The notes: a model not told the origin generated them from the letters alone. DNA of 64,000 nucleotides from Deltaproteobacteria bacterium (GCA_016219015.1 JACRCL010000001.1:1-64000), one strand, 5' to 3'; shown: positions 36,584 to 45,849, counted from the stretch's first letter. A program made the numbers and translations.

Positions 36584-39241
36584 ATGAGATTAAGACACAG
36601 GGCCGCTTTAACCCTTATAACATTTTTCCTCTTCCTCGGCTCCATTGCCTGGGCCGAGCCCGGCAGGCCCTTCAAGACAAGGCTCGACAACGGGCTTACC
36701 GTGATAATCGAAGAGGAGCATTCAGCCCCCGTCGTATCGGTGCAGATGTGGGTGAGGGTCGGCGGCGCGGACGAGACCGACAGGGAGGCCGGGATTTCCC
36801 ATGTCTTCGAGCACATGCTCTTCAAGGGCACGGCCAGGAAGAAGGTCGGCGAGATAGCGAGCATCGTGGAATCCGTCGGCGGCGACATAAACGCGTATAC
36901 CTCGTTCGACAACACCGTCTTTCACCTCACCGTCCCGAGCAGGCACTTCTCAACGGGCCTTGACATCGTAAGCGACGCCATACAGAACTCGTCCTTTGAA
37001 CCGAACGAGCTGAAGAAGGAGCTCGAAGTGGTCCTCGAGGAGATAAGGATGAACGAGGACGACCCCGGAAGAAAGCTCTACAGGTCGCTCCTCGGCACGG
37101 CCTTCAAGGTCCATCCGTACAGGAGGCCGGTCATAGGCTATCAGAAGACGGTAAAGTCCTTCACGAGGGAGCAGATAATCGCCTTCTTCAGGAAGTGGTA
37201 CATACCTAACAACATGACGCTCGTCGTGGCCGGGGACGTGGACAGGGCGGCGGCGCTAAAGGAGATAAAAAAAGAGTTCGCGTCTTTCGAGAAAAAGCCC
37301 GACCCGCACAGGAAAAGGCCGGTTGAGCCGCCCCAGAAGGACCTGAGGGCGGATGCAGCCTCCATGCAGATAAAAGAGGCCCACCTCGGGATGTCGTTCC
37401 ACATACCGGAATTGAAAAACCCGGACACCTTCGCCCTCGACGTGCTTCAGGTAGTTTTGAGCGGAGGGGAGACCTCGCGGCTCTACAAGAAGCTGAAGCT
37501 CGAGGACCAGCTCGTCTACAGCATCTCGGCGTACCCGATGTCGCTTAAGAACCCCGGGCTTTTCTTCGTGACCGCCACCCTTGAGTCCAAAGACATCGAC
37601 AAGACCGTGACCGAAGCGCTCCACGAGATAGACCGCCTGAAGTCCGAGGGCCCCGACCACGAGGAGCTTCAGAAGGCCAAGTTCAACCTGGAGAGCGAAT
37701 TCATCTTCTCCCGCGAGACGATGGACGGCATAGCGAGCAAGATCGGCTACTACGAGACGAACCTCAACGACCCCGAATACGAGAAGGTCTACATCGAAGG
37801 CATCAGGAAGGTCACGCCCGACGACATAAAAAGGGTAGCCGCGAAGTACTTCTCAGACGGGAACATCACGATAAACGCCGTCCTCCCGAAGGCCGACAAG
37901 GACGTTGTCACGAAAGCATCCCTCGCCTCCGCGGTGCGCGCATCATTGGAGAAGGAAAAGGAGATGGCGCTATCCGGGGAGGCCGAAGGCAAGACCACCA
38001 AGGTAAGGCTCGATAACGGGATAACGCTCATCGTAAAAGAGGTCCACGCCAACCCCACGGTCGCGTTCTACGCCACCTTCCCCGGCGGGCTCCGCTTCGA
38101 GGAAAGCGCAAAAGACGGCATAGGCAGCTTTACCGCCGGGATGCTCACGAGGGGCACGGCGAAGAGGACCCGCGAGGAGCTCGCCAACGAGGTCGAGGAG
38201 ATGGCCGGGGCCATAGGCGGGTTCTCGGGCTGGAACTCCACCGGGGTATCCGGCAAGTTCCTCTCGATGTCCTTTGAGAAGGGCCTGTCGATGATGGCCG
38301 ACGTGATGCTGCAACCCGCGTTCCCCGAAGACGAGATAGAAAAGCTCAGGAAGGACACGATTGCCGCCATAAAAAGGCAGGAGGACTATCTGCCGGGCTA
38401 CACCTTCAAGCTCCTGTACAGGGAGCTTTACAAAGTCCACCCCTACGGCATGCCGGTCATCGGGACGGTAGAGTCCGTATCTTCCTTCAAAAGGGACGAC
38501 CTCGTAAGCCACTGGGAGGAGTTCTTCGTGCCTGAACGCATGGTCTTTACCGTCGTCGGGGACGTCAAGACCGACTACGCGATAGAGCGGGTGAATAAGC
38601 TTTTCGGCGGCTTCAAGAGGGCCTCCGGGCCCCTTGCCGCGCCTCCGCAGGAGGAGCACCAGAAAGAGGTCCGCATGACCGGCGACACCAAGGAAAAAGA
38701 GCAGACGCACATGGGGATAGGCTTTCTCGGCGCCACCATGGGCGACGAGGACAGCTATGCCTTGAAGGTGATGACGGAAGTCCTCTCCGGGCAGGGAGGG
38801 AGGCTTTTCGTCAACCTGAGGGACATGAAGAGCCTCGCGTACAGCGTAAGCGCGGTCGACAAGGAAGGAAAGGACAAGGGCGTCTTCGCCGTCTACATCG
38901 CCGCGGCCCCGGACAAGAAGGACGAGGCCATAGCGGGGATAATGAAGGAGCTTAAGGACATCAGCGCCGAAAAGGTGACGGCGGCCGAGCTCAAGAGGGC
39001 GAAGAACTCGATAATCGGCGGCTATGAGATAGGGCTGCAGGAGGTATCGAGCCAGGCGGCCGACATGGCTAATAACGAGCTGTACGGGCTGGGCTACGAG
39101 TTCTACAGGGAGTTCCCGAAAAAGATAGAGGCCGTCACCGAAGACGATGTGTTAAGGGCGGCGCAAAAATACCTGACCCTCGACGCGTATACCATATCCA
39201 TCGTGGGGCCTAACGGCCTGAGCCTGCCGGCGAAACAATAG
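36584..39241 (+). CDS. Periplasmic M16-family zinc peptidase (two-lobed)
   Basis: 885 residues with a signal peptide (residues 1-24, GSIAWA). Contains two M16 units in tandem. The first (about residues 28-440) has the inverted zinc motif HVFEH (H73, E76, H77) and a downstream glutamate-rich helix (LEVVLEEI) for the third ligand. The second (about 460-880) keeps the fold (KVRLDNGITLIVKEVHANP) but has no HxxEH (IGSFTAGMLTRG instead), so it is probably the inactive substrate-holding half, as in PqqL or mitochondrial processing peptidase. Degrades peptides or processes exported proteins. Monocistronic, closed by a strong terminator. Confidence 0.9.
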   Translation: MRLRHRAALTLITFFLFLGSIAWAEPGRPFKTRLDNGLTVIIEEEHSAPVVSVQMWVRVGGADETDREAGISHVFEHMLFKGTARKKVGEIASIVESVGGDINAYTSFDNTVFHLTVPSRHFSTGLDIVSDAIQNSSFEPNELKKELEVVLEEIRMNEDDPGRKLYRSLLGTAFKVHPYRRPVIGYQKTVKSFTREQIIAFFRKWYIPNNMTLVVAGDVDRAAALKEIKKEFASFEKKPDPHRKRPVEPPQKDLRADAASMQIKEAHLGMSFHIPELKNPDTFALDVLQVVLSGGETSRLYKKLKLEDQLVYSISAYPMSLKNPGLFFVTATLESKDIDKTVTEALHEIDRLKSEGPDHEELQKAKFNLESEFIFSRETMDGIASKIGYYETNLNDPEYEKVYIEGIRKVTPDDIKRVAAKYFSDGNITINAVLPKADKDVVTKASLASAVRASLEKEKEMALSGEAEGKTTKVRLDNGITLIVKEVHANPTVAFYATFPGGLRFEESAKDGIGSFTAGMLTRGTAKRTREELANEVEEMAGAIGGFSGWNSTGVSGKFLSMSFEKGLSMMADVMLQPAFPEDEIEKLRKDTIAAIKRQEDYLPGYTFKLLYRELYKVHPYGMPVIGTVESVSSFKRDDLVSHWEEFFVPERMVFTVVGDVKTDYAIERVNKLFGGFKRASGPLAAPPQEEHQKEVRMTGDTKEKEQTHMGIGFLGATMGDEDSYALKVMTEVLSGQGGRLFVNLRDMKSLAYSVSAVDKEGKDKGVFAVYIAAAPDKKDEAIAGIMKELKDISAEKVTAAELKRAKNSIIGGYEIGLQEVSSQAADMANNELYGLGYEFYREFPKKIEAVTEDDVLRAAQKYLTLDAYTISIVGPNGLSLPAKQ

Positions 39242-39245
39242 CTGC

Positions 39246-39326
39246 CAGGCTGCTCAAAAAGTCCATTATTTGTCATTCTGAGGAGCCGAAGGCGACGAAG
39301 AATCCTGTAACTTTTTCAGCGGCCTC
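39246..39326. repeat. Composite R5/R2 repeat
   Basis: R5 arms (CAGGCTGCTCAAAAAGTCC at the left, ACTTTTTCAGCGGCCT at the right) enclose half of an R2 unit (TGTCATTCTGAGGAGCCGAA to GAAGAATCC) in place of the normal R5 centre. Confidence 0.7.
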
Positions 39327-39333
39327 TTAAAAT

Positions 39334-39370
39334 AAAAAAGGAGGGGGTTTGATATACCCCCTCCTTTTTT
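39334..39370. terminator. Bidirectional intrinsic terminator
   Basis: AAAAAAGGAGGGGGT pairs with ACCCCCTCCTTTTTT around a short loop, giving A and T tracts on both sides. It separates the convergent M16 peptidase (+) and the spermidine-synthase-like membrane protein (-). Confidence 0.9.
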
Positions 39371-39384
39371 TATCTTTGTTTTGC

Positions 39385-41793
39385 TTAACTTCTCGCCGCA
39401 GACCTGCTCACTGAAAAGAAGATAAGCAGCGCCGCCGCGGCGGCGGCGTAGAACGCGAGCCCGGCGGCCATCGTGGCGGTAAAGCCCCATGTTATAGAGA
39501 TGCAGACGCTAAGGACCGAAGACACCACGCTTGTGGCGCCGTTTACGGCCCAGAACCACGGCGTATGCTCCTTGAACGACCGTGACGCGAGCGACATCCC
39601 GAACGGGAACGGCAGGCCCATCAGGAAGCCGATCGGCACAAGGAAGATGAGCGACAGCGCTATGCGCGCCCCGATCCCGTTCCTTTCAAACCCCGCGAGT
39701 ATCCCGGGCTGGAAATAAAGCGTCAAGCCGAGCAACATTATAAGAGCCGCCATCAATACGGCTATGTGCGACGCCTTCAGCCCGCCTCCCCTTGTCCACA
39801 GGCCGCTCGCTATTGAGCCCACCCCGCTGGAAAGGAGCATGGCGAATATCACTACCGTGATGCTGTAGACCGGGTGCCCGAGGAAGATGATGAGCCTCTG
39901 TAGCTGGGCAATCTCGATGAGTATGTACCCGAACCCGATGGAGGCGAAGAACAGCAGGCCCACCGCGCCTCCCCCCGTGGGCAGAGGCGCTCGCCCCTTC
40001 GCGAAAAGGAGCGGGCCGAATATGAACGCCGCGCACAGGACCACGCTCACCACCATGAGCACAAGGAGCATCGTGACGCCTTCGGCGCTGAACCGCTGCT
40101 CTCTGAACTTGAAGTTCTTTCCTTCAAGCAGGTCCTTTATCCTGAGCGTATAGAAGAAAAACGGCCTGTCGTCGGTGGACGGCGAGAGGTCCAGCGGGAC
40201 CGAGGCGTAGAACCGCTCGTCCCCGGCTTTTTCTATTACGTCCCTGAACATCGGGTCCTGATATCCCGCCGGGTCGTACACGAACTTGAAATCGAGGGCG
40301 ATAACGGCGGCCCGGAGCTTGTCGATATCCGGCCCCGTAAAGGCGCTCTTTCCGATAAGGATAGTGGCCGAAGGCATCTTGCCCGGCATATCGCTCCGGA
40401 CGACCGCTATGTGCCTTCCGGGGTCCGCCACACCCTGCATCTTCAGGGTATAGGACGCGAGGCTGGCGAGCCGGAGCAACTGTGCCGGGAAGTCCGGGCT
40501 GTACCACCTGTTGAAAGAGAGTATGCCGTTATCCGTGAGGCGGCCCATGAAGGTCTCCCACGCCTCGACCGTATATAAACTGTTCTCTGCCAGAGAGAAC
40601 GCCCCGGCGGTCGTGGCCGACCATGTCGCTATGCAGGAGGCCTGGATGATGTCGAACCGCTCGTCCGACCTTGTTATGACGCTTCTGGCCTCGTCGTTTA
40701 TTATCCTTACGTTCGGGAGCTTGTCGAGGTGGCCGGTGAAGTTTCCGAATGGGCCGTTTATAAGCTCCAGCGTCCTGTCGTTTATCTCGGCCCCTACTAT
40801 CTCTTTCTGGTTGAACTCCCTCGCGGCGAGTATGTCCCTGCCGCCGCCGCCGCCGACGCCTATTATGAAGACCTTCGCGTTATCCCTCATGTAATGGGCT
40901 ATGGAGGTGACGTCGTATTTGAGGTGCGGGGCCGAACCGGCCTTGCCGTCGTACATGGTCATTACGGTCTCGGAGATCCCGTCGATGTCTATCATCCTCT
41001 CGCCCACCCTCCTCTGCGGCGTGTAGGCGGTGCTTAAGCCCCAGCTGTAGGGGGACTTCACGTAATTGAGCGGATAGACGGCTATGCGGGAAAAGGCGTT
41101 CCAGGACTCCACGTCGGGACTGTTGAACTTGCTCTTTACCCACTCGAGCTTCACGGGCTGGAATACGGCGTTGGTGAGCGTGAAGGCCGTAAGGAGTAAA
41201 AAGACCCCGGCAACGCCTTTCTTGAGGCCCTCCGCCCGCCCTATTGAAATCGTCTTCGAGAAAAATATCGCCCCGAGCGCGCCGACCGCGCCGGAGAGCA
41301 TTATGGCGCTCGGCGCGTCCATGGCGTTAAGCACCGGGAAGACCATGAAGGCCCCGGCTCCCGCGCCGATCAAGTCGGCGGCGTACAGGAGCCCCGTCTT
41401 TTCGGGGAACCTCGTAAGGCACAGGCAGACGACCACCCCGGCGCAGAGGAACGGGAACGCGAGGACGAGGTAGATTAATACCGTCGAGAAGACCCCGGTG
41501 CCGGTAAACCTCGGGTAAAAGGGTATTGAAAGGAATATCATCAGGGCGACGTCGACCGAGATCCCGAAGACGAGGGCAAAGGCCGTAAGCTTCGTATAGA
41601 GCTTTTCCCCCTCGAAGCTCTCCTTTTTCAGATAGACCGTGAGCGCGCCGAGCGTAAAGCCGAACATGGCTACCGAGATGGCGAAAAAGGCGAAGTAGTA
41701 CCACGTGGCTACGCTCAGGACCCTCGTAAGGAGTATCTCGAGCATGAGCGCCGCGAGGCTTGTGAAGAAAAGGCCAAGGTAGGTATTTTTCAT
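39385..41793 (-). CDS. Membrane protein with central spermidine-synthase-like domain
   Basis: 802 residues. About six to eight N-terminal membrane spans (residues 5-220), a soluble spermidine-synthase/methyltransferase-like domain (about 240-510, with IIGVGGGGGRDILAA for nucleotide binding and EINDRTLELI, NDEARSVI), then six or more C-terminal spans (about 555-790). This architecture is known as fused MFS/spermidine synthase. The aminopropyltransferase active-site Asp and substrate residues are not obviously kept, so the chemistry is unknown. A GT39-like gene and an R4 repeat lie upstream on the same strand. Confidence 0.75.
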   Translation of the reverse strand: MKNTYLGLFFTSLAALMLEILLTRVLSVATWYYFAFFAISVAMFGFTLGALTVYLKKESFEGEKLYTKLTAFALVFGISVDVALMIFLSIPFYPRFTGTGVFSTVLIYLVLAFPFLCAGVVVCLCLTRFPEKTGLLYAADLIGAGAGAFMVFPVLNAMDAPSAIMLSGAVGALGAIFFSKTISIGRAEGLKKGVAGVFLLLTAFTLTNAVFQPVKLEWVKSKFNSPDVESWNAFSRIAVYPLNYVKSPYSWGLSTAYTPQRRVGERMIDIDGISETVMTMYDGKAGSAPHLKYDVTSIAHYMRDNAKVFIIGVGGGGGRDILAAREFNQKEIVGAEINDRTLELINGPFGNFTGHLDKLPNVRIINDEARSVITRSDERFDIIQASCIATWSATTAGAFSLAENSLYTVEAWETFMGRLTDNGILSFNRWYSPDFPAQLLRLASLASYTLKMQGVADPGRHIAVVRSDMPGKMPSATILIGKSAFTGPDIDKLRAAVIALDFKFVYDPAGYQDPMFRDVIEKAGDERFYASVPLDLSPSTDDRPFFFYTLRIKDLLEGKNFKFREQRFSAEGVTMLLVLMVVSVVLCAAFIFGPLLFAKGRAPLPTGGGAVGLLFFASIGFGYILIEIAQLQRLIIFLGHPVYSITVVIFAMLLSSGVGSIASGLWTRGGGLKASHIAVLMAALIMLLGLTLYFQPGILAGFERNGIGARIALSLIFLVPIGFLMGLPFPFGMSLASRSFKEHTPWFWAVNGATSVVSSVLSVCISITWGFTATMAAGLAFYAAAAAALLIFFSVSRSAARS

Positions 41794-41812
41794 CGTTCCC
41801 CTTTCAACCTGC

Positions 41813-41931
41813 GAGCGCGATAAATGTCTTTATACTTCGTTGTGCTCCTCGGAAAATCCTCGACGTACCGAACATAGTACGCCTGCGGTTTTCCTCGTCG
41901 CCCGCCTCGTCTAAAGCCACTTCTCGCGCTC
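41813..41931. repeat. R4 repeat, copy C (reverse, diverged)
   Basis: 119 bp, opposite orientation to copies A and B, with arms GAGCGCGA/TCGCGCTC. The inner stem reads CGAGGAAAA/TTTTCCGAG where copies A and B have CGAGTCCAA/TTGGACGAG, that is, both sides of three base pairs changed together. It lies between the spermidine-synthase-like and GT39-like genes. Confidence 0.85.
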
Positions 41932-41968
41932 TAATCATCTCATTTCGGAGATTCCATGCTTATACTAC

Positions 41969-43714
41969 TCACTCCAGCTCGAATATCGAAAAACCGTTCG
42001 CGCCGTACACCCTTCTTGAGCGCCTCTGGAAGAACTCCGCCAGGCCCTTCAGCTCATCCGCGCTGAAATTGTCGTTCGCGAAGCCCTCGAATATGCGATC
42101 GTTTACGAACAGATGGGTGACCCCGAAGCCTTTGAACGCCGCCCTGAGCCCGTCCGCGTCATTATGATACCGTTTCACGAGGCCTTCGAAAGTGACCCCG
42201 GTCCTATCCCAGTAGAGATACTCCCTTTCCCAGTAGTAGCCCCTGTCGCCGGAAAAGAGGAGCAGGACCTTCGCGTTGGCGGGGAGGTTCGCGTTCGCGT
42301 ACTCGACGGCTTTGTAATCCGGGAGCGTTGCCTGAAGGTAATCGCCCCTCGCCCCGGCCCCAAGGAGATAATCGAAGGGCCTGTATTTCGAGTAGAGCCT
42401 GCTTGCGTAGAACGCGTTAAAGGCGAAAAGTGCAGCTAAAGCAGCTATCGCCGCCTCTTTCCTCGCCTCGAAGAGGTTCTTCGCCCCGAAGACGGCGATG
42501 ACTATCACGGCGGGCAGCGCGGGCATCAGATAGCGCGTGGCGAGGTCGGCGGTCGAGGCGGCCATCACAAAGAAAAGGAGCGAGAAGAGGGCGAGGTGCT
42601 TGATGGCCCCATTGCTTTTTTTTATGAAGGCCAGGGGGATGAACAGGAGAAGGAGCGGGTTCAGGACGCCGTCGAACCGCTCTATCGAATTGTCCGCGCC
42701 CTCCCAGAATATCCGGAGCGGCAGCAGGATGACGTCGAGCGCCGTCTCTTTGTATAAAAGGAACCTCTTGCCCGCGGGCGCCATCTCGCCGGTGACATGG
42801 AGCCCCTCACCGCTTAAGGAAGAGCGGACGGCCGTCTCATATATCGGGTAGAAAGGGTTGTGGCCCCATAGATGGTTCCTCACGAGCCAGGGCGAGAGTA
42901 TCAGCAGGGCAACGAAAATATATAGAGCGCCCGACCTCAAGCCTTCGAGCGCGCCGCGCCTGCGCGCGCCGTGGAAGACGATGAATGCCCCTATGAGGAT
43001 GAGCGTGATCGCGGCGTTATACTTGACCCCTAAGGCGAACCCGGTCGAGGCGGCTGAGAAAAGCAGCCACTTGAGATCGAACCCGTCCTTCCATCTGAGG
43101 GCGGCGAAGAGGGCAAGGGTCGAGTAGAAGGCCGCGGCGTTATCGGTATACGCCATCCGGGAAAGGTTGAAGACGAGCGGGGTGGATATGTAGAGCAGGA
43201 AACCGAGCAGCCCGTAAGCCCTGCCCGCCCTTTCGGATACGTAAAAATATACAAGCAGGCCCGTAAGGACGCCGAAGCCGAGGTGGATGAGCCTCGGGAC
43301 GATATCGCTGCCGAAGGCGAGCGGGACGAGGTACAGGAGGTCTATATTCTGGGGAAGGTACGAGAACCCGATAAAGCCTATCTCGAATATCCTGCCCTTT
43401 TGGAGATAGAGCCTGGGGAGCGCGAGGTGCTGGATAAGCTCGTCCCTGACCGCGGGCGGCAGTAACGCAAGCGGGATTATGGCCAGGAGGGCCGCAAAAG
43501 AGGCCAGGAGAAGCGCCCATTCGGCTTTTGAAAGTGGCGGCCTGGTCCCCGGATTATTTCGCCATCCGGAGATGAAAAAGACGGCCCCGGACGCAATAAG
43601 GGCAAGTATAAGGAAAGGGGATGAGAGCAGGCCGAGGTGGCCAAGAAAAAAGACTATAAGGCTCAACGCCCCGAGCGCGAAACCGGCCCTGTAAAGGCTC
43701 TCGATACGGAACAT
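41969..43714 (-). CDS. Membrane glycosyltransferase, GT39/ArnT-like
   Basis: 581 residues with about 10 to 12 hydrophobic spans and a C-terminal soluble periplasmic part (about 450-581, ANAKVLLLFSGDRGYYWEREY). An acidic motif in the first periplasmic loop, DELIQHLALPRLYLQKG, is characteristic of lipid-linked-sugar glycosyltransferases (PMT/ArnT type). It probably transfers a sugar from a polyprenyl donor to lipid or protein on the outer face of the inner membrane. Acceptor unknown. 32 bases downstream of the lipoprotein SppA gene; R4 copy C follows. Confidence 0.75.
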   Translation of the reverse strand: MFRIESLYRAGFALGALSLIVFFLGHLGLLSSPFLILALIASGAVFFISGWRNNPGTRPPLSKAEWALLLASFAALLAIIPLALLPPAVRDELIQHLALPRLYLQKGRIFEIGFIGFSYLPQNIDLLYLVPLAFGSDIVPRLIHLGFGVLTGLLVYFYVSERAGRAYGLLGFLLYISTPLVFNLSRMAYTDNAAAFYSTLALFAALRWKDGFDLKWLLFSAASTGFALGVKYNAAITLILIGAFIVFHGARRRGALEGLRSGALYIFVALLILSPWLVRNHLWGHNPFYPIYETAVRSSLSGEGLHVTGEMAPAGKRFLLYKETALDVILLPLRIFWEGADNSIERFDGVLNPLLLLFIPLAFIKKSNGAIKHLALFSLLFFVMAASTADLATRYLMPALPAVIVIAVFGAKNLFEARKEAAIAALAALFAFNAFYASRLYSKYRPFDYLLGAGARGDYLQATLPDYKAVEYANANLPANAKVLLLFSGDRGYYWEREYLYWDRTGVTFEGLVKRYHNDADGLRAAFKGFGVTHLFVNDRIFEGFANDNFSADELKGLAEFFQRRSRRVYGANGFSIFELE

Positions 43715-43746
43715 CAGCTACGGCCTTATGTTAAAATTAATGTGCA

Positions 43747-44718
43747 TCAGGGCATCCAGATATACATGAAGCTCGTCCCGAACTTCCTTGAAAGGCCGGG
43801 GTCGATGTTTATGAGGTTCAACTGGGAGGGCATCTGCGGTACGCCCGAATAGATGTTGTTCCTGTACGCCGAGGGCGGAGCGTAGGTAATAATGCGAGCC
43901 TCCTTGACGCCGGAGAGCTTCTTGGCAGCCTCTATCGCGTCGTCCATGTAGCCGATCGAGTCTATGAGCTTCAGACTCAGGGCCTGCCCGGCGGTAAGTA
44001 CCCTGCCGTCGGCTATCTTCCTGAGCTCGTCTTTCGGGATGAGCCCGCGCCTCCCCTCCACCACCACGTCGAGGAACCTGTCGTACATCGAGTCTATCAC
44101 GGACTGGAGTATCGCCCTCTCCTCTTCCGTCATGGGGCGGAGCATAGTCCCGATGTCCTTCTTGTCCCCTGATTTTATGGTCTGGTCGGCAATGCCGATC
44201 TTTTCAAGGAGGCCGCTTGCGTTCACGCTGTACGATATCACGCCTATGGAGCCTGTTACGGTGGTGGGGTGGGCTATTATCATGTCGCCCGAGCTGGCTA
44301 TGTAGTACCCGCCGGAGGCGGCCGTGTCCATAAGCTCGGCGACGACCGGGATATTCTTGTTTTTCTTGAAGGCTTTTATCTCGTGGCTTATGATGTCGCA
44401 GGAGGTGACCGACCCGCCGGGTGTGTTTATCCGCAGTATCAGGGCCTTGATGGCGGAGTCTTCCGCGGCCTTGTCGAGCTCCTCCTTGACCCTCGCGGTT
44501 ATTCTCGGCTTTTCTTGCAGGATGCTCCCGCCCGGCTCGTCCTCTGAGATTATGCCGGAGATGTCCATGACGAGGACCTTGGCCGCGCCGCTGCCGCCGA
44601 TCGTCTTTTCCTTCAGGGGCTGAGTCCGGGGAAGCCCGATGACCACGCACCCTGCAAGGAAAATAGATAATAAAATGGAAAGAAAAACAAGAGGTTTAAA
44701 GATATTCCTCATACTCAT
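43747..44718 (-). CDS. sppA: Signal peptide peptidase SppA, lipoprotein-type
   Basis: 323 residues; second SppA in the window. It begins with a lipobox (IFLAGC, C24), so it is likely lipid-anchored rather than membrane-spanning. The nucleophile is S135 in DTAASGGYYIA and the base is K187 in KSGDKKDIG, the same 52-residue spacing as the other copy. AAAAGG precedes ATG 44718. A 12-bp perfect palindrome lies 62 bases upstream. With a GT39-type gene directly downstream, a role in envelope quality control is likely. Confidence 0.9.
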   Translation of the reverse strand: MSMRNIFKPLVFLSILLSIFLAGCVVIGLPRTQPLKEKTIGGSGAAKVLVMDISGIISEDEPGGSILQEKPRITARVKEELDKAAEDSAIKALILRINTPGGSVTSCDIISHEIKAFKKNKNIPVVAELMDTAASGGYYIASSGDMIIAHPTTVTGSIGVISYSVNASGLLEKIGIADQTIKSGDKKDIGTMLRPMTEEERAILQSVIDSMYDRFLDVVVEGRRGLIPKDELRKIADGRVLTAGQALSLKLIDSIGYMDDAIEAAKKLSGVKEARIITYAPPSAYRNNIYSGVPQMPSQLNLINIDPGLSRKFGTSFMYIWMP

Positions 44719-44779
44719 TCTTAGCCTTTTCTTCCGGCATTTTAAAATAGGATAGTACGTAATCAGTATAACAGAGATA

Positions 44780-44791
44780 TGTCCGCGGACA
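44780..44791. promoter_or_regulatory. Perfect 12-bp palindrome upstream of lipoprotein sppA
   Basis: TGTCCGCGGACA, between the RHH gene (44837) and sppA (44718). It is the kind of site an RHH repressor could bind, but nothing else supports that. Confidence 0.3.
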
Positions 44792-44836
44792 AGGCTTGTT
44801 CGGAGGGCTTTTTCAGGGCGGGGCGTGTGACTTCCT

Positions 44837-45007
44837 TCAGCTCATCTTCCCCATCTTGGTGAGGAAGTCGCCTACCGCGACCCTTACCATGGCGCTCAGG
44901 GACCACCTCTGCCCGAGCTTTTCCCTGTACTCTGAGGCAAGCTCGTTGAGCTTTTCTATCTGGTCTTCCTCGAGGGCAATTGTTATCTTCTTAAGAGGCT
45001 CTTCCAT
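44837..45007 (-). CDS. Small ribbon-helix-helix (CopG/Arc-type) protein
   Basis: 56 residues: MEEPLKKITIALEEDQIEKL begins with a short strand (KKITIAL), followed by two helices (EEDQIEKLNELASEYREKLG; WSLSAMVRVAVGDFLTKMG), the RHH layout. Such proteins are DNA-binding dimers, often antitoxins or repressors. No toxin gene lies next to it, so a stand-alone regulator is more likely. ATG at 45007. Confidence 0.6.
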   Translation of the reverse strand: MEEPLKKITIALEEDQIEKLNELASEYREKLGQRWSLSAMVRVAVGDFLTKMGKMS

Positions 45008-45046
45008 TTAATCTTCCCAAGAAAGCTCTAATTGATTATATTTGCT

Positions 45047-45122
45047 TGTCATTCTGAGGGAGCTATTGCGACCGAAGAATCTCTTTTCTGATACAAGATT
45101 CTTCGCTACGCTCAGAATGACA
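45047..45122. repeat. R2 repeat, short copy
   Basis: 76 bp starting TGTCATTCTGAGGGAGC and ending CGCTCAGAATGACA, with GAAGAATCTC/AGATTCTTCG inner pairs. Lies between the LOG gene stop and the RHH gene start. Confidence 0.85.
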
Positions 45123-45129
45123 CGCGGTT

Positions 45130-45849
45130 CTAAGGCAGTATCTTCCTGCCCTTTACTTTTGTAGCCGCCTTCACTGCGCCCCTCCCCTTCGAGGCCGCTT
45201 TTATAAGCCTCATCTTCTTGTCCATGTGCCTGTTTATAATGGCAAGCACCTCTTTGGGGTCGTCGGTCAGGTCTATGAAGTCGAGGTCCTGGGGGTCGAT
45301 GGTCTTGTACCTTATCATAGTCTTTTTCATGAAATCGACGAGCGGGGACCAGTATTCCTTCCCGAAGAGTATGAGCGGGAACGGGTATATCTTGTGGGTC
45401 TGTATGAGGGTAAGCGCCTCGAAGAACTCATCGAGCGTGCCGAACCCGCCGGGCATGCATATGTAGCCGATGGCGTATTTGACGAACATCACCTTCCTGG
45501 CGAAGAAGTACTTGAAGTGAAGGGACCTGTTCTGGTACTTGTTCGGCTTCTGCTCTTTCGGGAGCGTTATGTTAAGGCCTATGGAGACCCCGCCGTTCAG
45601 GGAGGCCCCCTTGTTCGCGGCCTCCATTATGCCCGGCCCGCCGCCGGTGATTATTGTGTAGCCGTTTTTGGAAAGGAGGCTCGAGACCTCCACGCTCTCC
45701 CTGTAATACTTGTTGTTCTTGTTTATCCGCGCGGAGCCGAAGATAGACACGGCCGGGCCTATCTCGGAGAGCTCGTCGAACCCTTCTATGAACTCGCTCA
45801 TTATCCTGAAAAGCCGCCATGTCTCCTTGCCCTTCAAGTCCTCAACCAT
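45130..45849 (-). CDS. LOG-family nucleotide phosphoribohydrolase (TIGR00730 type)
   Basis: 239 residues from ATG 45849, 5 bases after the guaA stop, with GGGAG at good spacing; upstream in-frame starts would overlap guaA. The Rossmann-like fold carries TIITGGGPGIMEAANKGA and the family signature PGGFGTLDE (residues 133-141) with the conserved R118/K119. Family members cleave ribose 5-phosphate from nucleoside monophosphates (cytokinin-activating in plants; AMP/GMP or similar in bacteria). Co-transcription with guaA, a purine gene, fits nucleotide metabolism. The C-terminus is Lys-rich. Confidence 0.88.
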   Translation of the reverse strand: MVEDLKGKETWRLFRIMSEFIEGFDELSEIGPAVSIFGSARINKNNKYYRESVEVSSLLSKNGYTIITGGGPGIMEAANKGASLNGGVSIGLNITLPKEQKPNKYQNRSLHFKYFFARKVMFVKYAIGYICMPGGFGTLDEFFEALTLIQTHKIYPFPLILFGKEYWSPLVDFMKKTMIRYKTIDPQDLDFIDLTDDPKEVLAIINRHMDKKMRLIKAASKGRGAVKAATKVKGRKILP

